The position numbers and the translations under genes were made by a program. A DNA stretch of 64,000 nt from Luteibacter anthropi. Its GTDB lineage: Bacteria > Pseudomonadota > Gammaproteobacteria > Xanthomonadales > Rhodanobacteraceae. The DNA is taken from positions 434,001 to 498,000 of the forward strand of contig NZ_JAARLZ010000001.1 in assembly GCF_011759365.1 (NCBI RefSeq). Reading direction: 5' to 3'. Below the pieces are notes generated by a model, which saw only the letters and a list, made by a program, of their open reading frames with translations, had not been told where the DNA came from and did no database searches. This document shows positions 15,868-23,865 of the stretch, piece by piece; position 1 is the first letter of the stretch, and each line of letters starts with the position of its first letter.

Positions 15868-17151
15868 ATGTTGCGTACGTTCTACAAGCTCTATCTTTTT
15901 CTCATCCTGGGGTTGGCAACAGCCGCCGTCGTGGTGGTGCCTGCCATGCAGTACGTGCTGCTGATACGCCTGAGCCCTTCAGATGCGGAGGATTTACGCT
16001 CCACCATGTATGTCCTTCGCGACATGCTGGCCAAGCAGGACGCCGCAAGGCGGCAGAAGACCCTGGATGAAGTGCAGCCATCACTGGCGATGATTCGTTT
16101 TGAATTGATGGATCGCGCACGGATTTCCCTCTCGGAGGAGCAGGGCCGGCAACTGGACCTGGGTTATGCCGTGGATATGGGGCCGGACGATATTCTGCTC
16201 GCCATTCTGCCATCGCATCAGGTGTTGCATACGCAGCAGATTCGTTCGCTCGGTTCAAGTACGGTGTTCCGGTTACTGGCCTGGTCCATGGTGGCCGCGG
16301 TGATGCTCGGTGGCTTATTTCTCTGGCTGCGATCACATTGGCGGGATCTTGAAATACTGCGCGAGGCCGCGCAGCGTTTCGGTGACGGCGAACTGCATGT
16401 GCGCTCCGGCCTCCCCGCACGGTCCAGCGTGGCACCCCTGGCGACGCGCTTCGACAGCATGGCCTCGCGCATCCAGACCCTGGTATCCACGCAGAGCGAA
16501 ATGATCAATGCAATATCGCATGAGCTGCGCACACCCATCGCGCGCTTCGGCTTTGCGCTGGCCCTGCTGAAATCCAGTGATGATGAGGACGAGCGACGCC
16601 GCTATATCGACATGATGTCGGAAGACATCGGCGAGCTCGACCAGCTCGTAAGCGAGTTGCTTTCCTACGGCGCACTGGGCCAGCCGGGCCGCGAGCCGGA
16701 GCGCTGCAAGGTCAACGTCACCGAGTTCATCGACAGCGTAACCGGCAGCCTCGCGCTGGAAATGGAACTGCGGGACATCCATTGCCACGTATCGGTGTTT
16801 CCAGCGGATGCGGTGGCACAGTTCGATCCGAAGCTCACGGCCCGCGCCCTCATGAATCTCATCCGCAACGCCATGCGCTACGGCCGTAGCCACATCGACA
16901 TCACGGCCACCATGGAGCGCGGCATCCTGGTCATCCGCGTCGACGACGACGGCATCGGCATCCCCGCCGCCGACCGCAAATCCATCTTCGAACCCTTCCA
17001 CCGCCTCGACCGCAGCCGCGACCGCAGCACCGGTGGCTTCGGCCTGGGCCTGGCCATCGTCCGCCGCGCCATCACTTCCCAGGGCGGCCACGTCGACGTA
17101 GGCGACTCCCCCACGGGCGGCGCCCGCTTCACCCTCCACCTCCCCCTGTAG
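15868..17151 (+). CDS. rstB: Sensor histidine kinase, RstB-like
   Basis: 427 residues. Two membrane helices (about 10-33 and 134-153) flank a roughly 100-residue periplasmic sensor. A HAMP domain follows, then the dimerisation domain with His218 in NAISHELRTPIARF, and the ATPase domain with the N box NLIRNAMRYG, DDDGIGIP and GGFGLGLAIV. The periplasmic size and pairing fit RstB. The last codons are CTG TAG, and the TAG is part of a REP element (TGTAGGAGCGCGCC), so the repeat supplies the stop codon. Confidence 0.9.
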   Translation: MLRTFYKLYLFLILGLATAAVVVVPAMQYVLLIRLSPSDAEDLRSTMYVLRDMLAKQDAARRQKTLDEVQPSLAMIRFELMDRARISLSEEQGRQLDLGYAVDMGPDDILLAILPSHQVLHTQQIRSLGSSTVFRLLAWSMVAAVMLGGLFLWLRSHWRDLEILREAAQRFGDGELHVRSGLPARSSVAPLATRFDSMASRIQTLVSTQSEMINAISHELRTPIARFGFALALLKSSDDEDERRRYIDMMSEDIGELDQLVSELLSYGALGQPGREPERCKVNVTEFIDSVTGSLALEMELRDIHCHVSVFPADAVAQFDPKLTARALMNLIRNAMRYGRSHIDITATMERGILVIRVDDDGIGIPAADRKSIFEPFHRLDRSRDRSTGGFGLGLAIVRRAITSQGGHVDVGDSPTGGARFTLHLPL

Positions 17152-17175
17152 GAGCGCGCCTCGCGCGCGACCGGT
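17147..17175. repeat. Single REP arm overlapping the rstB stop codon
   Basis: TGTAGGAGCGCGCCTCGCGC followed by GCGACCGGT is one arm of the REP family seen at 4097 and elsewhere. Its third to fifth bases form the rstB stop codon. No facing second arm is seen close by. Confidence 0.85.
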
Positions 17176-17221
17176 TGGAATGGTGTCGCTCCGTAGTAAA
17201 GCGGTCCTTGTGGTGCGTCGT

Positions 17222-17578
17222 TTCGTAGGGAGGGCTCGCCTATCGGCCTCGCGCTCGGCGCCTGTGGCGTGGTCGCTTAGAGGCGACGGGTGCGGCCCTT
17301 GTCGCTCCGGCCTGCGGTGTCCCTCGGGAAAGGAGGAGCCGCTGCGCGGCTCAGTGTTTTATGGCTTACGCCCCTTCGGGCCCGGGGAGCGGGCGGGGTT
17401 TTTCGACTCGGCTCCTGCCTCGGCGAAAAAGGCCGGCCTTCCTGGCCGGCCCCGCTTCGCGGCCTTTTCCGCCCGCTCCCCTCACCTCCATCAAGTCGCG
17501 TCAAGGGCCGCCCCCGCCGCCTCTACCGAACGTGATCGCAGGCTGTTGTAGGAGCGCGCCTGCGCGCGACCGATTGTC
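17222..17578. repeat. Left arm of a large inverted repeat (about 357 bp)
   Basis: This non-coding stretch is the reverse complement, with scattered mismatches, of 19199-19557. It contains several small hairpins (GCCGCTGCGCGGC, GCCCCTTCGGGC, GGCCGGCCTTCCTGGCCGG) and ends in a REP arm. A partial third copy of its distal 80 bases lies at about 17633-17715. Open frames that cross it are Arg/Pro-rich and have no sign of coding. Similar material is probably dispersed in the genome; a genome search would show this. Confidence 0.85.
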
Positions 17579-17632
17579 ACGAACACCATCATCGTTTCGA
17601 TTCCACCGGTCGCGCGCAAGCACGCTCCTACA
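17547..17632. repeat. REP pair
   Basis: Facing REP arms, TGTAGGAGCGCGCCTGCGCG at the left and the complement ending GCACGCTCCTACA at the right, with about 30 bases between them. The left arm overlaps the end of the large inverted-repeat arm. Confidence 0.85.
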
Positions 17633-17802
17633 ACTTTTCCGCCCGCTCCCCTCACCTCCATCACCTCGCGCCAAGGGCCGCCCCCGTCGCCTCTCCCCAC
17701 GTGATCGCAGGCTGTTGTAGGAGCGCGCCTGCGCGCGACCGGTTGTCGCGAAAACCATCATCGTTTCGATGCATCCGGTCGCGCGCAAGGCGCGCTCCTA
17801 CA
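17633..17802. repeat. Partial copy of the inverted-repeat arm followed by another REP pair
   Basis: Bases 17633-17715 repeat the distal part of the 17222-17578 arm in the same orientation (TTTTCCGCCCGCTCCCCTCA and onward). A REP pair at 17716-17802 follows directly, with its arms about 36 bases apart. The block thus looks like a local duplication of arm end plus REP. Confidence 0.8.
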
Positions 17803-17832
17803 GGGATACGGTGTCGTCGGGCGCATCGCTTC

Positions 17833-18123
17833 CTACCGCGACATCCCCCAAAGCCAGACCGCCCCCAGCGACGCGCCCACCAATCCCGCACTGGCCGCTT
17901 CAAACACCATGCCCGGCCACACCTCCCGCGGCAGCAAACATCCATGCGCCGCCATATCCCCCACGGCAAACGACCCGGCGATAAACGCCACAAACGACAA
18001 CACCGAAAACATCCGCGCCCCCGTCGCCAGCGAACACCTCTGGCCATAACTGCTCATGTAGACAAGTAGGTTCACCACCAGCAACACCAGCGCGACACCC
18101 ACTTCCCATAGCCCCACGATCAT
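17833..18123 (-). CDS. Small membrane protein of unknown function
   Basis: 96 residues from MIVGLWEVGVALVLLVVNLLVYM. Three hydrophobic segments are visible: about 2-22, about 37-55 (MFSVLSFVAFIAGSFAVGDMAA) and about 72-92 (MVFEAASAGLVGASLGAVWLWG). I do not recognise the family. Its ATG overlaps the stop of the upstream 96-residue gene by ATGA, so the two are translated together. The pair is enclosed by the large inverted repeats and REP hairpins. The upstream extension of the open frame belongs to the other gene and is not coding in this frame. Confidence 0.6.
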   Translation of the reverse strand: MIVGLWEVGVALVLLVVNLLVYMSSYGQRCSLATGARMFSVLSFVAFIAGSFAVGDMAAHGCLLPREVWPGMVFEAASAGLVGASLGAVWLWGMSR

Positions 18124-18410
18124 TTCGCCCCTCCCAGCGCACGCACCTCGTCCCACATGCGCCGCACGTTCGCCTGCCTGGTGCATTGCAGGCCCATGCG
18201 ATACAGCACGTTGACACCCGACATCGCCCGGGCGACGCACCGCTGATTCGGCAATTCGGTTTCCGCCATGTATTCGGTCAGCACCGACTGCATCGCCTCG
18301 GCATACGCCTGCCACGCGGTCGCGTCATTCATCAACGTATCCATGCTGGCCTCGACATTCAGGCCAAAGCTCCCCTCGCCGAGGACGCCTTCGTCTTTCG
18401 GATCACTCAT
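18120..18410 (-). CDS. Small protein of unknown function, coupled to a membrane protein
   Basis: 96 residues from MSDPKDEGVLGEGSFGLNVEASMDTLMND. It is soluble, mostly helical in appearance, and has two cysteines (NQRCVARAMSGVNVLYRMGLQCTRQANVRRMW). No family is recognised. It is the first gene of the two-gene unit inside the inverted repeats; the next gene starts within its stop codon. An AGGGAAAAA stretch about 10 bases upstream may be its ribosome site. The partner being a three-helix membrane protein suggests a small two-component module, but no function can be assigned. Confidence 0.6.
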   Translation of the reverse strand: MSDPKDEGVLGEGSFGLNVEASMDTLMNDATAWQAYAEAMQSVLTEYMAETELPNQRCVARAMSGVNVLYRMGLQCTRQANVRRMWDEVRALGGAK

Positions 18411-18871
18411 GGTTTGGTTTTTCCCTGGTACGCCGCCTTCCGAGCGGGGCACGCCAAGGGCCGTGCCCCTCATCGACTCGGGCGACGAGATCTCACGATT
18501 CCCGCGCTTTGTCCGGTTTTCTCACAGGCAGGGCGCTACGCGCCGGGTGCGACGGCAGAGCCAGAAACCGTGAGAAATCAGGATGAACGCGGGCGTTAGC
18601 CGCGTCCTGACAGGTGTTTAGGACGTCCCTGGACCGTCCGGGACAGACGGTGGGTGTGAGAATGCCTTAAGATTTGGCACAGCCATATCAACTCCTTTGG
18701 ATAGTTGGTTTGGTCAGCGGGCGGAGGTGTTAGCGCACCTCCGTTCCGCGTCTTTCTCGATACGTCGAGCGATGGTTGTCTGCCGAGCCATCAACGAACG
18801 AGCAGACAACGCGCACACCGTACCAAATTGCGGATGCGTTTGGGTATGGAAATATTCTCAAAAATCGCCCC
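18411..18871. other. Gene-free stretch with one strong hairpin
   Basis: About 460 bases without a supported gene. The clearest structure is an 8-bp stem CGGAGGTG/CACCTCCG with a TTAGCG loop at 18722-18743; it lacks a T tract and is not a typical terminator. Short open frames across the region are not supported. Confidence 0.5.
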
Positions 18872-18970
18872 CGTCGTTCCTGCGCACGCAGGAACCCAGC
18901 GCCCCGGTTTGCCAGCAAACACGATGACGTTGCATCGGCTTTGGCGCCAACCGTTTCGATATCCATCCAG
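18872..18970. repeat. Diverged single copy of the 574-1400 repeat unit
   Basis: In the orientation opposite to the tandem array: a hairpin (GTTCCTGC/GCAGGAAC), then CCCAGCGCCCCGGTTTGCCA, then GCATCGGCTTTGGCG, each matching the complement of the 574-1400 units. The second hairpin of the unit is missing. This shows that the repeat is a dispersed family. Confidence 0.75.
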
Positions 18971-18984
18971 CGCCACACAATCCC

Positions 18985-19071
18985 TGTAGGAGCGCGCCTT
19001 GCGCGCGACCGGATGCATCGAAACGATGAAGATGTTCGCGACAACCGGTCGCGCGCAGGCGCGCTCCTACA
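18985..19071. repeat. REP pair
   Basis: Facing REP arms (TGTAGGAGCGCGCCTTGCGC and the complement ending GCGCGCTCCTACA) with a short spacer, directly after the diverged single copy of the tandem-array unit. Confidence 0.9.
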
Positions 19072-19146
19072 CGACAGTAGTTACGTCAGGTTAGTCGTGA
19101 TGTGGCGCCGGTCGCATCGGCGATCCATCGTGCGACACCGCATCTC

Positions 19147-19232
19147 TGTAGGAGCGTGCTTGCGCGCGACCGGTGGAATCGAAACGATGATGGTGTTCGC
19201 GATAACCGGTCGCGCGCAGGCGCGCTCCTACA
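19147..19232. repeat. REP pair
   Basis: Facing REP arms; the left arm has an A-type change (TGTAGGAGCGTGCTTGCGCG). The right arm overlaps the start of the right arm of the large inverted repeat, mirroring the arrangement at 17547-17578. Confidence 0.9.
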
Positions 19233-19557
19233 ACAAGCTGCCGCGACGTGGGGAGAGGCGGCGGGGGCGGCCCTTGGCGCGACTTGATGGAGGTGAGGGG
19301 AGTGGGCGGAAAAGGCCGCGAAGCGGGGCCGGCCAGGAAGGCCGGCCTTTCCTGCCGAGACAGGATGTCGAGTCAGGAAACCCCGCCCGCTCCCCTTGCC
19401 CGAAGGGGCGCAAGCCATAAGACACTGAGCCGCGCAGCGGCTCCTCCTTTCCCGAGGGACACCGCAGGCCGGCGCGCCAAGGGCCGCCCCCGTCGCCTCT
19501 AAGCGACCACGCAGCAGGCGCCGAGCGCGAGGCCGACAGGCGAGCCCTCCCTACGAA
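19199..19557. repeat. Right arm of the large inverted repeat (about 359 bp)
   Basis: Reverse complement of 17222-17578 over nearly the full length, by eye close to nine in ten bases matching. Together the arms enclose about 1.6 kb with the two small overlapping genes. A translated reading of the arm (VGRARLSASRSAP and onward) is an artefact of stop-poor GC-rich sequence. Confidence 0.85.
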
Positions 19558-19651
19558 GCAGAACACACCAGCCCCGAGCCCATTCAGCTTCCCACGGCCC
19601 ACCCCACGTTTCGCGTGTAAAATGCCCGTCTTTTGGCCAGTAGACCCCTAA

Positions 19652-20335
19652 GTGCAGGCACCTGAACGAACGACTGTCCGCGGCCCGACGTTCATCCGCT
19701 TGATCGCCCGTCTCAGCCGCGCCCCGGCGCCGCAGCCGGGCGGCTCGCTGCCGGACCGGCTCAGCCGCTGGCTGGCCTGGAGCCATGCCATTGCGCTGTC
19801 CACGGCGCTGGACGGCAAGCTGCCCGAGGCTCCTGAGGATGCCCCCCTCTTTGGCAGTGCCGTGGAGGAGGAGTGTGTCCGGGCTCGGGCGCAGCTGGCC
19901 CAGGCCATCGTGACGGGACGCGAGCCGGTGGCCGTGCCGGCACGGGGTGGGCAGGTGCCTGCGGCTGATGCGCCGCCCGAATACGTCGTTTTCCGCCAGC
20001 GTTACCTCACCATGCAACGGGCCATGCAGGCCGCCACCGGGCGCCTGCGCGGCGACCTGCGCGATATGCTGGCCGGTCGTTCCCCTGACATGGGGCGGCT
20101 GGCAGAGGTGGATGCCGTGATGGAGCGCTCCTTGAGCCCGCTCGAACACGGCCTGCTGGCTAATGTCCCTATCCTTCTCGCCGAGCGCTTCGAACGCCTG
20201 CGTCGCCTTGCCCCGGAAGACTCCCTCGCGTGGGTCGATGTCTTCCGCAAGGACATGCAGAGCGTGCTGCTCGCGGAGCTGGATGTCCGCTTCCAACCGA
20301 TCGAAGGGCTGCTTGCCGCCCTTCGCGCCAGTTAA
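19652..20335 (+). CDS. DUF3348 family protein
   Basis: 227 residues from a GTG start. The sequence is soluble and helical, with FIRLIARLSRAP near the N-terminus, FRQRYLTMQRAMQAATGRLRGDLRDML in the middle and LAWVDVFRKDMQSVLLAELDVRFQPIEGLLAAL near the C-terminus, which fits DUF3348. Function is unknown. It is the first of four genes always seen together in related proteobacteria (DUF3348, DUF802, OmpA-like, DUF2894), with the next gene beginning 10 bases downstream, so it probably assists the membrane motor-like complex encoded next. Confidence 0.85.
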   Translation: MQAPERTTVRGPTFIRLIARLSRAPAPQPGGSLPDRLSRWLAWSHAIALSTALDGKLPEAPEDAPLFGSAVEEECVRARAQLAQAIVTGREPVAVPARGGQVPAADAPPEYVVFRQRYLTMQRAMQAATGRLRGDLRDMLAGRSPDMGRLAEVDAVMERSLSPLEHGLLANVPILLAERFERLRRLAPEDSLAWVDVFRKDMQSVLLAELDVRFQPIEGLLAALRAS

Positions 20336-20345
20336 CCGGAAAATC

Positions 20346-22628
20346 ATGTTCAGAAACCTTATTCCTTCCGTCGTGTTCCTTGCCGGCCTGGCCGTGGTCT
20401 GCTGGATCGGTGTGGGCTACGTGGGCTCCAATCCGCTCGGTGCCGCCATCGCGATCCTGGTGGGCGTGTGCTACCTGGCCGGTGCGATGGAGCTTTACCG
20501 CTATCGCCAGGGCACCACGGCGCTGCGTTCGGCGGTTGGCGAACTGAATGCGGCACCCGAGAGCATCGATGGCTGGCTGACCCGCCTGCCCGAAGGCCTG
20601 CGCAATGCCGTCCGCCTGCGCGTGGCGGGTGAGCGCGTGGCGTTGCCCGCACCAACCCTTACTCCTTACCTCGTTGGCCTGCTCGTCCTGCTGGGCATGC
20701 TGGGTACCTTGCTGGGCATGATGGCAACGCTGCGCGGCACCGGGCTCGCGCTGGAAAGTGCCACCGACCTGCAGGCCATGCGTGGCTCGCTGGCGGCACC
20801 CGTGAAGGGGCTGGGTTTTGCGTTCGGCACATCGATCGCGGGTATCGCCACGTCGGCGATGCTGGGCCTGCTTTCGGCGCTGGTCCGTCGCGACCGCATG
20901 CTGGCGGTGCAGTCGCTTGATGCGAAGCTCGGCACCACCTTGCGCGAGCATTCGCAGACGCATCAGCGCGAGGAATCCCTGCGCCTGATGCGGCAGCAGG
21001 CAGAGGCCATGCCGCTGCTGGTGGATCGCCTCGAAGCGATGATGGCGTCGATCGAGAAGCACAACGTGGACGCCACCGAGCGCCAGCTCGCCAGCCAGCA
21101 GGCGTTTCACGCCACGGCGGAGGCGATCTACACGAAGCTTGCCGCGTCGGTGGAGCAGTCGCTTAAGGAAGGCATCGCGGATAGCGCGCGTGCCGCCAGC
21201 GCGTCGATCCAGCCTGCCGTCGAGGCCACCATGGCCGGGCTTGCCGGTGAGACTACCGCCCTGCGCGAAACGGTGACGCAGGCGGTGCAGCGTCAGCTGG
21301 ACGGCCTGTCGGCGGGTTTCGATGCATCCAGCAAGGCACTGTCGAGTACGTGGGGGGATGCCTTGTCGCAGCAGCGCGAAACGAATGCGGCGCTTGTGCA
21401 GGATCTGCAAGGCTCGTTGGCGAAGTTTGCCGATACGTTTGAAAAGCGCTCCGCTGATCTGGTCGATGGCGTTGCAGCGCGTCTGGATGCGGTGGGAGCC
21501 GGTGCGGTCAGTGCATGGAATGATGCATTGGCGAAGCAGGAAGCGGCCAACGATGCGCTCGGGTCGCGTAACGCCCAGGCACTGGATGTCGTTACGGCAG
21601 CCTTCGGCGAACGCGCTGCCGCCCTCGTCGATACGGTGAGCCGCTCGCATGCCGAGATGCAGTCCGTGCTGGAGTCGCGTGACGCGCAGCGTCTTGCGCA
21701 GTGGAAGGACGCGCTGGCTGAAGTCACTACCGGCCTCAACACCCAATGGACGCAGGCCAGCGAACAAGCGTTCGCAGGTCAGCAGGCCATCGTCGACGGA
21801 TTCGAGCGCACGGCGAACGAGATCGTTGCCGGTGTGCAGGTGCGTTCCAGCGAAACCATTGCCGAAGTTGCGCGCCTGGCGCTGGGCTCGGTGGACGCAC
21901 TTGGCTCGGTCGCCACGACCTTGCAGTCCCAGTGGGAACAGGCGGGTGAAAAGGTTGCCAGCCAGCAGCAGGCCATCTGCGACACGCTGGAGCGCACGGC
22001 TGAATCCATCACGGCCAGCGCAAAGACGCATGCCGGCGAAACCATCGCCGAGATCTCGCGTCTGGTCGAGGCCGCGGCCGAAGCGCCGAAGGTGGCGGCC
22101 GAAGTGGTGGGCGAACTGCGCCAGAAGCTGTCGGACAGCATGGTTCGCGATACTTCGATGCTGGAAGAGCGCACCCGATTGCTGGCCACGCTCGAAACCC
22201 TGCTCGATGCCGTCAACCACGCATCGGTCGAACAGCGCACGGCCATCGATGCCCTGGTCGGCACCTCGGCCGAACTGCTTGAGCGTGTCGGTACGCGCTT
22301 TACGGATCACATCGAAGCCGAGACGGGCAAGCTGGAAACCGTGGCGGCACAGGTCACCGGCAGCGCGGCGGAAGTTGCGAGCCTGGGCGAGGCCTTCGGT
22401 GCGGCCGTGCAGATGTTCGGGCAATCGAACGACCAGCTCATGGAGCGTTTGCAGCACATCGCCCAAGCGCTGGACCAGACCTCGACGCGCAGCGACGAAC
22501 AGCTGGCCTACTACGTCGCACAGGCGCGCGAAGTGGTGGACCTCAGCGTGCTGTCGCAGAAACAGATTCTCGAAGACATGCAGCGCCTCGGTGCCTCGCG
22601 TGAGAGCGAAGGAAACGACGCCGCATGA
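20346..22628 (+). CDS. DUF802 protein: MotA/ZorA-like channel with a long coiled-coil tail
   Basis: 760 residues from MFRNLIPSVVF. Four membrane segments lie at about 5-26, 31-53, 104-129 and 156-180. The last two, LVGLLVLLGMLGTLLGMMATL and VKGLGFAFGTSIAGIATSAMLGLL, resemble the TolQ/ExbB/MotA channel helices. The remaining 570 residues are an Ala-rich, heptad-like cytoplasmic tail with repeats of SQQ-A and FE/LERTAESI-type segments, reminiscent of the long tail of ZorA. DUF802 has no established function. The next gene encodes the matching MotB-like subunit with a 4-base overlap, which supports a proton-driven stator-type complex; this is inference. Confidence 0.85.
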   Translation: MFRNLIPSVVFLAGLAVVCWIGVGYVGSNPLGAAIAILVGVCYLAGAMELYRYRQGTTALRSAVGELNAAPESIDGWLTRLPEGLRNAVRLRVAGERVALPAPTLTPYLVGLLVLLGMLGTLLGMMATLRGTGLALESATDLQAMRGSLAAPVKGLGFAFGTSIAGIATSAMLGLLSALVRRDRMLAVQSLDAKLGTTLREHSQTHQREESLRLMRQQAEAMPLLVDRLEAMMASIEKHNVDATERQLASQQAFHATAEAIYTKLAASVEQSLKEGIADSARAASASIQPAVEATMAGLAGETTALRETVTQAVQRQLDGLSAGFDASSKALSSTWGDALSQQRETNAALVQDLQGSLAKFADTFEKRSADLVDGVAARLDAVGAGAVSAWNDALAKQEAANDALGSRNAQALDVVTAAFGERAAALVDTVSRSHAEMQSVLESRDAQRLAQWKDALAEVTTGLNTQWTQASEQAFAGQQAIVDGFERTANEIVAGVQVRSSETIAEVARLALGSVDALGSVATTLQSQWEQAGEKVASQQQAICDTLERTAESITASAKTHAGETIAEISRLVEAAAEAPKVAAEVVGELRQKLSDSMVRDTSMLEERTRLLATLETLLDAVNHASVEQRTAIDALVGTSAELLERVGTRFTDHIEAETGKLETVAAQVTGSAAEVASLGEAFGAAVQMFGQSNDQLMERLQHIAQALDQTSTRSDEQLAYYVAQAREVVDLSVLSQKQILEDMQRLGASRESEGNDAA

Positions 22629-23275
22629 ATGACGAGATCGATCTCGAAGGGGAATCGTCCACTCCGATCTGGGCCGCCTTCGGCGACCTGATGTCGGTGC
22701 TGCTGGGTGCCTTCGTGCTGATTCTCGTGGGCGTGATCGGCGTGCAGCTGCAACTGACCAGCCGGCTCGACCAGGAAGTGAAGCAGCACCAGGCGGAAAC
22801 CCAGCGGCGCGTGTCGCTGGAGCAGGCGCTGGCCGTGCCGCTCGCCAGCGGCCGGGTTACGCTGGTCAACGGCCGCATCGGCATCAGCGGCAGCGTGCTG
22901 TTCGCACTCAATTCCGATCAGCTCCAGCCGGAAGGCCTGGAGCTGTTGAAGAGCCTCGCCGGCCCGCTCACGGCCTACCTGCGCTCGCGCGATGAAATCC
23001 TCATGGTCAGCGGTTTCACCGATGATCAGATCGTGCACGAGGGCAACCGTCGCTATGCGGATAACTGGGAGCTGTCGGCGCAGCGCGCGCTGACCGTGAC
23101 CCGTGCGCTGGTAAGTGAAGGCGTGCCTGCGTCGTCGGTGTTCGCGGCGGCGTTCGGACAGGAGCAGCCGGTGGCATCCAATACCGATGAGGATGGCCGG
23201 GCGAAGAACCGCCGCGTGGAGATCGCGCCGATCCCGAAGCCATCCAATGCGCCCGCGAACGCCCATGGTCCGTGA
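22625..23275 (+). CDS. OmpA/MotB-like stator subunit
   Basis: 216 residues. One N-terminal membrane helix, IWAAFGDLMSVLLGAFVLILVGVIG, carries Asp21 at the position where MotB and ZorB have their proton-binding Asp. A short linker is followed by an OmpA-type peptidoglycan-binding domain (SVLFALNSDQLQPEGLELL, VSGFTDDQIV, RAKNRRVEIAPIP). The ATG overlaps the DUF802 stop by ATGA. Together with the DUF802 protein this forms a plausible 5:2 ion-driven unit anchored to the cell wall. Confidence 0.9.
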   Translation: MNDEIDLEGESSTPIWAAFGDLMSVLLGAFVLILVGVIGVQLQLTSRLDQEVKQHQAETQRRVSLEQALAVPLASGRVTLVNGRIGISGSVLFALNSDQLQPEGLELLKSLAGPLTAYLRSRDEILMVSGFTDDQIVHEGNRRYADNWELSAQRALTVTRALVSEGVPASSVFAAAFGQEQPVASNTDEDGRAKNRRVEIAPIPKPSNAPANAHGP

Positions 23276-23813
23276 AGCGACCCGCGCCATCCGGCATTGC
23301 CTGATCGAGGCGCTCGAACGCCGGGCATCGTCGATGGAAGGTCCCGCGCGGCGCCTGCTCGACGAGCGCATCACCGCGCTGCGCGCGACGCCTGAGGAAG
23401 CCGGCGACGTCGTTGCGAGCGAACGCACGCGTGGCCCTCTGGGCCAGCTGGTCGATGGCATGACGCCCCCGGCACCTACCTGGCCTGAGCTGCCGGAGCT
23501 GGAAGCCTTTCATCTGCTATGGGATGCACAACGCTCCGAAAGCCAGTTCCGCCAGTCGCTCGATCATGTGCCGACGGATGCCGGGCCGCTGAATTCCAGC
23601 GCGCTGGTGCATCGCTCGATCGCCTTGATGCAGGAACTGTCGCCGCCTTATCTGCGCCACTTCCTTTCCTACGTCGATGACCTGTCCTGGCTCGAACAGA
23701 TGAGCGCGGCATCGGCGCCGGCAGTAAAGGAAAGCCCGAAGCCGAAGGCGGTCAAGGCACCCAAAGCTCCCAAGGCGCCCGCTGCGAAGAAGCGCACGCG
23801 CAAGAAGACCTGA
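23265..23813 (+). CDS. DUF2894 family protein
   Basis: 182 residues from the ATG encoding MVREATRAIRHCLIEALERRASS; this start overlaps the end of the OmpA-like gene by 11 bases. The body is soluble and helical (PLNSSALVHRSIALMQELSPPYLRHFLSYVDDLSWLEQM is characteristic of DUF2894) and the C-terminus is a Lys/Pro/Ala-rich tail (KPKAVKAPKAPKAP..KKRTRKKT) that could bind nucleic acid or acidic surfaces. It is the last gene of the four-gene operon and is followed by a strong terminator. Function unknown. Confidence 0.85.
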   Translation: MVREATRAIRHCLIEALERRASSMEGPARRLLDERITALRATPEEAGDVVASERTRGPLGQLVDGMTPPAPTWPELPELEAFHLLWDAQRSESQFRQSLDHVPTDAGPLNSSALVHRSIALMQELSPPYLRHFLSYVDDLSWLEQMSAASAPAVKESPKPKAVKAPKAPKAPAAKKRTRKKT

Positions 23814-23825
23814 GTGGGTGTGAGA

Positions 23826-23856
23826 AGAGGGGCGCCGGGAGGCGCCCCTCTTTTTC
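23826..23856 (+). terminator. Rho-independent terminator of the DUF3348-DUF2894 operon
   Basis: A perfect 10-bp stem GAGGGGCGCC/GGCGCCCCTC with a GGGA loop is followed by TTTTTC. It lies between convergent genes, and the complementary side is preceded by no comparable T tract for the minus strand, so it mainly serves the plus-strand operon. Confidence 0.9.
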
Positions 23857-23865
23857 AAGCAGGTT

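Noticed and set aside
18730-19044. A minus-strand open frame of 104 residues (ending SADNHRSTYRERRGTEVR)
   Set aside because: It runs through a REP element and the diverged repeat copy; no start signal, and the region is repeat-derived.
20169-22466. A 765-residue open frame on the minus strand
   Set aside because: It is antisense to the DUF802 gene; its His/Arg/Gln-rich composition is that of the complement of Ala-rich coding sequence.
19652-23813. A canonical Zorya defence system
   Set aside because: ZorC/ZorD or ZorE are absent; only the motor-like pair resembles ZorA/ZorB.
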